9,394 nt of DNA from JADGRA01 sp035622755 (GTDB taxonomy: Bacteria > Myxococcota > Myxococcia > Myxococcales > Myxococcaceae): the NCBI GenBank assembly GCA_035622755.1, contig DASPUU010000073.1, forward strand, positions 1 through 9,394. The letters are read 5' to 3'. The position numbers and the translations under genes are program-made. The stretch's first letter is position 1. The number at the start of each line of letters is the position of its first letter. This document shows positions 6,425-9,394 of the stretch, in pieces. Below the pieces are notes generated by a model. The model made no database searches. It had not been told where the DNA came from and saw only the letters and a program-made list of their open reading frames with translations.

Positions 6425-7519
6425 GTGAAATTCAATAGCTATTCCTGCATCCTTTCGCTTGTCATCATTGTCGTTACGACGAGAACTCAAGCGCAATTGA
6501 GCGCGCCCGGTTCGGCCAACGACGGCCGCCCGAGCAGTGTTCCCACAAATTACTTGCCAACGCCATTCGGCTGGTCGCACCCTTCTTGCGTCATAGAAGT
6601 AGGCGAGGACCAGAAGATCGACCTCGACGGCAACATTGCTCTTCGCTCCGATGGAACGGTTGTGCGAAAGCTTACGCACTGTCAGCACCTGCAGTATGAC
6701 GTCAGAGGAAACGTGATCTCCGCTGCTCATCCTCCGTCACCCACGGTCAATGGCTGGCTTGTCGATGGGTCCACCTATACTGGTCAACTGGCCTTTCTTT
6801 CAGCGAACTGGGTGGTACCAGCCAATCCAACCAATATCAGTGGCCAAGTTCTGTATTTTTTCCCGGCGCTGCTACCCGAGCCGTCCAACGACGAAGTGCT
6901 CCAGCCCGTGCTGGCCTGGAACCAAAACGGGCCTGGCTGGACCATCGCGAGCTGGCGCTACAGTACCTCGATGCAGAACAACCACCACAGCGCATTGGTC
7001 GCCGTCAATCCTGGCGATCAACTCTACGGATATGTCTGGGGAACAAACTGTAACACTAGCACTCGCGTGTGCTCGACATGGCAAGTATTGACTAGCAACG
7101 GGACATACCAAACTACCCTCCAATCCGACTCAATGGGCGAGGTTCTCAACTGGTCAGTAGGAGGAGCGTACGAAGCGTACAACGTGAACACGTGTGATCA
7201 GCACTCACCTACACAGACTATGACATTTTCGAACCTCTACGCCCGGACCATCGACGGCGTGGTCCTCACCCCGACTTGGGTGGAGGACTACTGGAGCCCG
7301 TCACCGGCATGTAGTGTCGCGTTCGTGTCACCAACGTCAAGCACAGCCACCATCACCTGGTGCATTCCGTTGACCCGCATTCCCGGCGGTGCATGTAGCG
7401 GGAAGTGCGGTCAGAATGTTTCAGACGGTTGCGGGGGTCTCATCGCATGCCCGAGGCAAGCTCATTGCGCACCAAAGTTTACCTGGGATGACTACTATTG
7501 TGAATGCGTGCTCAATTAG
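6425..7519 (+). CDS. Secreted protein, G1 (eqolisin)-like beta-sandwich with Cys-rich tail, 364 aa
   Basis: Exported protein; probable but unproven peptidase relative. Residues 1-23 form a signal peptide (KFNSYSC, then ILSLVIIVV, cleavage after TQA). Residues 51-86 carry HPSC and THC with an acidic EDQKIDLDGN between. The core, about 120-300, is beta-rich: LSANWVVP (126-132), EVLQPVL with Gln160, IASWRYS (175-180), VNPGDQLYGYVWG (194-206), and Glu250 in GGAYEAYN. In G1 peptidases, which I know from fungal eqolisins, the catalytic pair is a Gln in an ILQTG-like strand and a Glu later on; Gln160 and Glu250 lie in the same order, so they are candidates, but the spacing and flanks differ. The tail (323-361) is cysteine-rich, with CSGKCGQNVSDGCGG. 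Codon use is much more A/T-rich than in the neighbours, suggesting acquisition. The 134-aa gene follows after 15 bases. Confidence 0.82.
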   Translation: MKFNSYSCILSLVIIVVTTRTQAQLSAPGSANDGRPSSVPTNYLPTPFGWSHPSCVIEVGEDQKIDLDGNIALRSDGTVVRKLTHCQHLQYDVRGNVISAAHPPSPTVNGWLVDGSTYTGQLAFLSANWVVPANPTNISGQVLYFFPALLPEPSNDEVLQPVLAWNQNGPGWTIASWRYSTSMQNNHHSALVAVNPGDQLYGYVWGTNCNTSTRVCSTWQVLTSNGTYQTTLQSDSMGEVLNWSVGGAYEAYNVNTCDQHSPTQTMTFSNLYARTIDGVVLTPTWVEDYWSPSPACSVAFVSPTSSTATITWCIPLTRIPGGACSGKCGQNVSDGCGGLIACPRQAHCAPKFTWDDYYCECVLN

Positions 7520-7534
7520 GAAGAGGGCCAGCGA

Positions 7535-7939
7535 GTGACATACAGGACTGCCGGGCTTGTGGTCGCCAGCTGTTCAGCGATTATGATTGCTGATGGCTGC
7601 GGTGCTGACTGTCAGGGGATTTTGAATCAGTACTCGAATGAAGAGGCGCACGCCGCTGTTTGTGACCCGGCCGTAGATTCCTGCGCGATCGAACTCCCTA
7701 CGGTTTACGGGCTCGAGCAGGCGAACGGGAGCTTCGTGCCCGAGGGGCTCGCCAGTAACTGCAACGGTGCATTTAATCCGACGCGGTCTACAACCCTTCG
7801 CAGCCTTTATGCCCAATATCAGGCCCAGGGCTGCAAGGAGGCGCCGGTCCCAATTTGCGGGAGCGCTGCGGATGCCGGAGAATGCGTGCAGGCCCCGTCG
7901 GGCTACAGTCCCACAGGGTATACGTGCGAGAATCACTGA
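7535..7939 (+). CDS. Small exported Cys-rich protein, possibly a lipoprotein, 134 aa
   Basis: Not a family I can name. The GTG start has GAGGG eight bases upstream and lies 15 bases after the stop of the secreted G1-like gene, so the two are probably one operon. The N-terminus is short and hydrophobic (AGLVVASCSAIMIADGC). VASC at residues 10-13 fits a lipobox, but it is unusually near the start; a cleaved signal peptide ending near residue 20 is the alternative. There are ten cysteines (13, 22, 26, 43, 50, 76, 100, 108, 117, 131), an even number suited to disulfides outside the cytoplasm. Recognisable blocks are AAVCDPAVDSCA, GLASNCNGAFNPTRS and YQAQGCKEAPVPICG. I recall similar CDP...NPxR...YxxxGC patterns in small myxobacterial lipoproteins, but have not checked. 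Its low-GC codon use matches its partner's, and it could bind, carry or inhibit that protein. Confidence 0.72.
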   Translation: MTYRTAGLVVASCSAIMIADGCGADCQGILNQYSNEEAHAAVCDPAVDSCAIELPTVYGLEQANGSFVPEGLASNCNGAFNPTRSTTLRSLYAQYQAQGCKEAPVPICGSAADAGECVQAPSGYSPTGYTCENH

Positions 7940-7995
7940 GGGACTGTTTGGCCATGGGCGCTTACGAAGGGGGGAGACATGACAATCTCCTGATC

Positions 7996-8298
7996 ATGGA
8001 GCACCTCTCCTCCTCCGCCCTCGCCGCCGCCGTGCTCGCCGACCTGGCCCGGGACCGACCCGGTGAGCTGCCAGCTCCGCTGCCGCAGGATCTCCTCCAC
8101 CGCCTCGAGACGGCCCTGCGCACCGCCGCCCGCCTGGAGCGCGAGGCGTGCCTCGAGGTGTGCGCGAAAAGGCGGGAGCTCTGGCTCGCCACCGAGGACC
8201 GAGCCGACGCGCCGGCCAGCCTCCGCGCCGAGGCGCGATGGCGCTCCAGCGAGGCCTCCTACCTCCTCGACGCGCTCCGGGCCCGGGGCTCCTCCTGA
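7996..8298 (+). CDS. Small uncharacterised helical protein, 100 aa
   Basis: Unrecognised. Residues 1-60 suggest two helices (SSSALAAAVLADLARD, then LPQDLLHRLETALRTAARLE), followed by REACLEVCAKRRELWLATED with two cysteines four apart, and a last helix (ASYLLDALRARG). It is soluble, with no signal peptide. The start is uncertain: ATG 7996 begins where G/C-rich coding bias returns, but it has no good Shine-Dalgarno. ATG 7954 is in frame, adds 14 residues and has GAGGGA at 7938-7943, which overlaps the previous stop codon, but those added codons look like the low-GC segment. If 7996 is correct, the original ribosome binding site may have been lost when the low-GC segment joined. It ends 6 bases from the convergent glutaryl-CoA dehydrogenase stop. 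Confidence 0.65.
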   Translation: MEHLSSSALAAAVLADLARDRPGELPAPLPQDLLHRLETALRTAARLEREACLEVCAKRRELWLATEDRADAPASLRAEARWRSSEASYLLDALRARGSS

Positions 8299-8302
8299 CC
8301 CG

Positions 8303-8314
8303 CTTCAGCTGAAG
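8303..8314. repeat. 12-bp perfect palindrome over the dehydrogenase stop codon
   Basis: CTTCAGCTGAAG is its own reverse complement and contains the minus-strand TGA stop (8307-8305). It lies between two convergent genes. It is too short and loopless to act as a classical terminator and may be chance. Confidence 0.3.
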
Positions 8315-9394
8315 GCGTCGATGCCGGTGATGGCCTTGCCCAGCACCAGGGTGTGGACCTCGTTCGTTCCCTCGTAGGTGTAGACCGACTCGAGGTTGAG
8401 CATGTGCCGGATGGGCGGGGTGTCGTCGGTGATGCCGCTGGCGCCGTAGATGCTCCGCGCCTCCCGGGCCACCTCCAGGGCGGCGCGCACGTTGGCCCGC
8501 TTGGCCAGGGAGACGAGCACCGGCGAGGCCTCGCCCCGGTCCTTGAGCCGGAGCAGACGCAGCCCGAGCAGCTGGGCGAGCACGATGCGCTCGAGCATGT
8601 CGGCCAGCTTGCTCTGGGTGAGCTGGAAGGAGGCGATGGACCGGTCGAACTGGCGGCGGGCGAGGGCATGGGCCCGCGCTCCCTCGAAGCAGGCGATGGC
8701 CGCCCCGGTGACGCTGAAGGCGATGCCCGCGCGGGCGTTGTTCAGGCACGAGAGCGGACCCTTCAGGCCCTGGACCCCGGGGAGCACGCTGGTCTCGGGA
8801 ACGCGGACGTCGACCAGGGAGAGCTCGGCGGTGGACGAGGCCCGCAGCGAGAACTTGCCCGGGATCTCCCGCGCGGCGAAGCCCGGCCGGCCGGTCTCCA
8901 CCAGGAAGCCGCGGATCGACTCCGGGCCGCCGTCGCCTGTCTTGGCCCACACCAGGGCCAGGTCGGCCAGCGCGCCGTTGGTGATCCATGCCTTCCCCCC
9001 GTTGAGCACCCAGCCGCCACCCTCCCGCACGGCGCGGGTCCGCAGGCTCCCGGGGTCGGACCCGGCCTCCGCCTCGGTGAGCCCGAAACAACCGATGGTC
9101 TCGCCCCGCGCCAGCCGGGGGAGCCAGGCCTGCTTCTGCGCCTCCGAGCCATAGGCGTGGATGGGCCACATGACCAGCGAGCTCTGCACCGAGGCGAAGC
9201 TCCGGAGCCCCGAGTCGCCCCGCTCCAGCTCCTGGAGGCAGAGCCCGTAGGCCACGTTGGTCATCCCGGCGCAGCCGTGGCCGGAGAGGTTGGCCCCGAG
9301 CACGCCCAGCTCCCCGAGGCGCGGAACGAGCTGGCGGGGAAAGGTCGATGCGCGGAAGTGTCCGCCGATGGCGGGAAGGACCTCGGCATCCACC
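8305..9394 (-). CDS. gcdH: Glutaryl-CoA dehydrogenase (5' end beyond window)
   Basis: FAD-dependent acyl-CoA dehydrogenase that oxidises glutaryl-CoA, normally to crotonyl-CoA plus CO2, in lysine, tryptophan or aromatic compound breakdown; electrons pass to ETF. About 362 codons are present. The open frame runs off the window, so the GTG at 9393 is internal and roughly 20-40 N-terminal residues are missing. Blocks shared with human GCDH, from memory: ASVQSSLVMWPI, GCFGLTEAEAGSDP, WITN, GKFSLRAS, CLNNAR and, at the C-terminus, TYEGTNEVHTLVLGKAITGI. Residues that bind or stabilise the glutaryl carboxylate in human GCDH (Glu87, Arg94, Ser95) are matched in ELERGDSGLRS. The catalytic base corresponds to the Glu of TYEGT, about residue 341 of the visible part. 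These make GCDH more likely than short-chain acyl-CoA dehydrogenases. The stop lies inside a small palindrome, 6 bases from the convergent 100-aa gene. Confidence 0.92.
   Translation of the reverse strand, partial: VDAEVLPAIGGHFRASTFPRQLVPRLGELGVLGANLSGHGCAGMTNVAYGLCLQELERGDSGLRSFASVQSSLVMWPIHAYGSEAQKQAWLPRLARGETIGCFGLTEAEAGSDPGSLRTRAVREGGGWVLNGGKAWITNGALADLALVWAKTGDGGPESIRGFLVETGRPGFAAREIPGKFSLRASSTAELSLVDVRVPETSVLPGVQGLKGPLSCLNNARAGIAFSVTGAAIACFEGARAHALARRQFDRSIASFQLTQSKLADMLERIVLAQLLGLRLLRLKDRGEASPVLVSLAKRANVRAALEVAREARSIYGASGITDDTPPIRHMLNLESVYTYEGTNEVHTLVLGKAITGIDAFS

Noticed and set aside
6490..6505. Inverted repeat CTCAA/TTGAG near the signal peptide coding region
   Set aside because: The stem is only five base pairs inside a coding sequence and likely chance.
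7994..9169. 391-codon minus-strand frame over the dehydrogenase gene
   Set aside because: It is a shifted-frame shadow of the glutaryl-CoA dehydrogenase gene, which has clear motifs.

Overview
The window reads as chromosomal DNA from a very GC-rich bacterium, most likely a myxobacterium of the Anaeromyxobacter type. This is inferred from codon use (nearly every third position is G or C outside one stretch), the mix of gene families, and a cysteine motif (CGxxxxDGCGG) that I associate with myxobacterial exported proteins. No search was run, so the genus is a guess.

Layout: the end of a QorA-type quinone oxidoreductase gene (1-329, +) is followed by a predicted outer-membrane beta-barrel protein (359-1213, +). 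This meets an RluA-family rRNA/tRNA pseudouridine synthase (1210-2133, -) head-on, and their TAG stop codons overlap inside a palindromic CTAG. Divergent from it is a 490-residue helical cytoplasmic protein of unknown function (2263-3735, +), which ends in a hairpin facing a small basic-tailed protein (3754-4065, -) with its own likely promoter. A putative lipoprotein (4202-5248, -) is divergent from a DUF2058/YaiL-like protein (5351-5902, +).

From about 5.9 to 7.95 kb the character changes. A 522-base stretch without a convincing gene is followed by two closely spaced + strand genes: a 364-residue secreted protein that I compare to the G1 (eqolisin)-like beta-sandwich peptidases and that carries a Cys-rich tail, and a 134-residue protein with ten cysteines. 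Sixty-base samples counted by eye are 50% GC here (6781-6840, 7081-7140) against 82% at 3001-3060. This looks like a recently acquired or rapidly evolving secretion cassette inserted in an otherwise uniform background.

High GC returns at about 7,990 with a 100-residue protein of unknown function (+), converging on a partial glutaryl-CoA dehydrogenase gene (8305 to beyond the window end, -). Most of the window is housekeeping or lineage-specific single genes rather than one pathway. The two-gene low-GC cassette is the only group that appears to work together, and it is the most interesting part. No RNA genes, CRISPR array, insertion sequence or phage gene could be supported.
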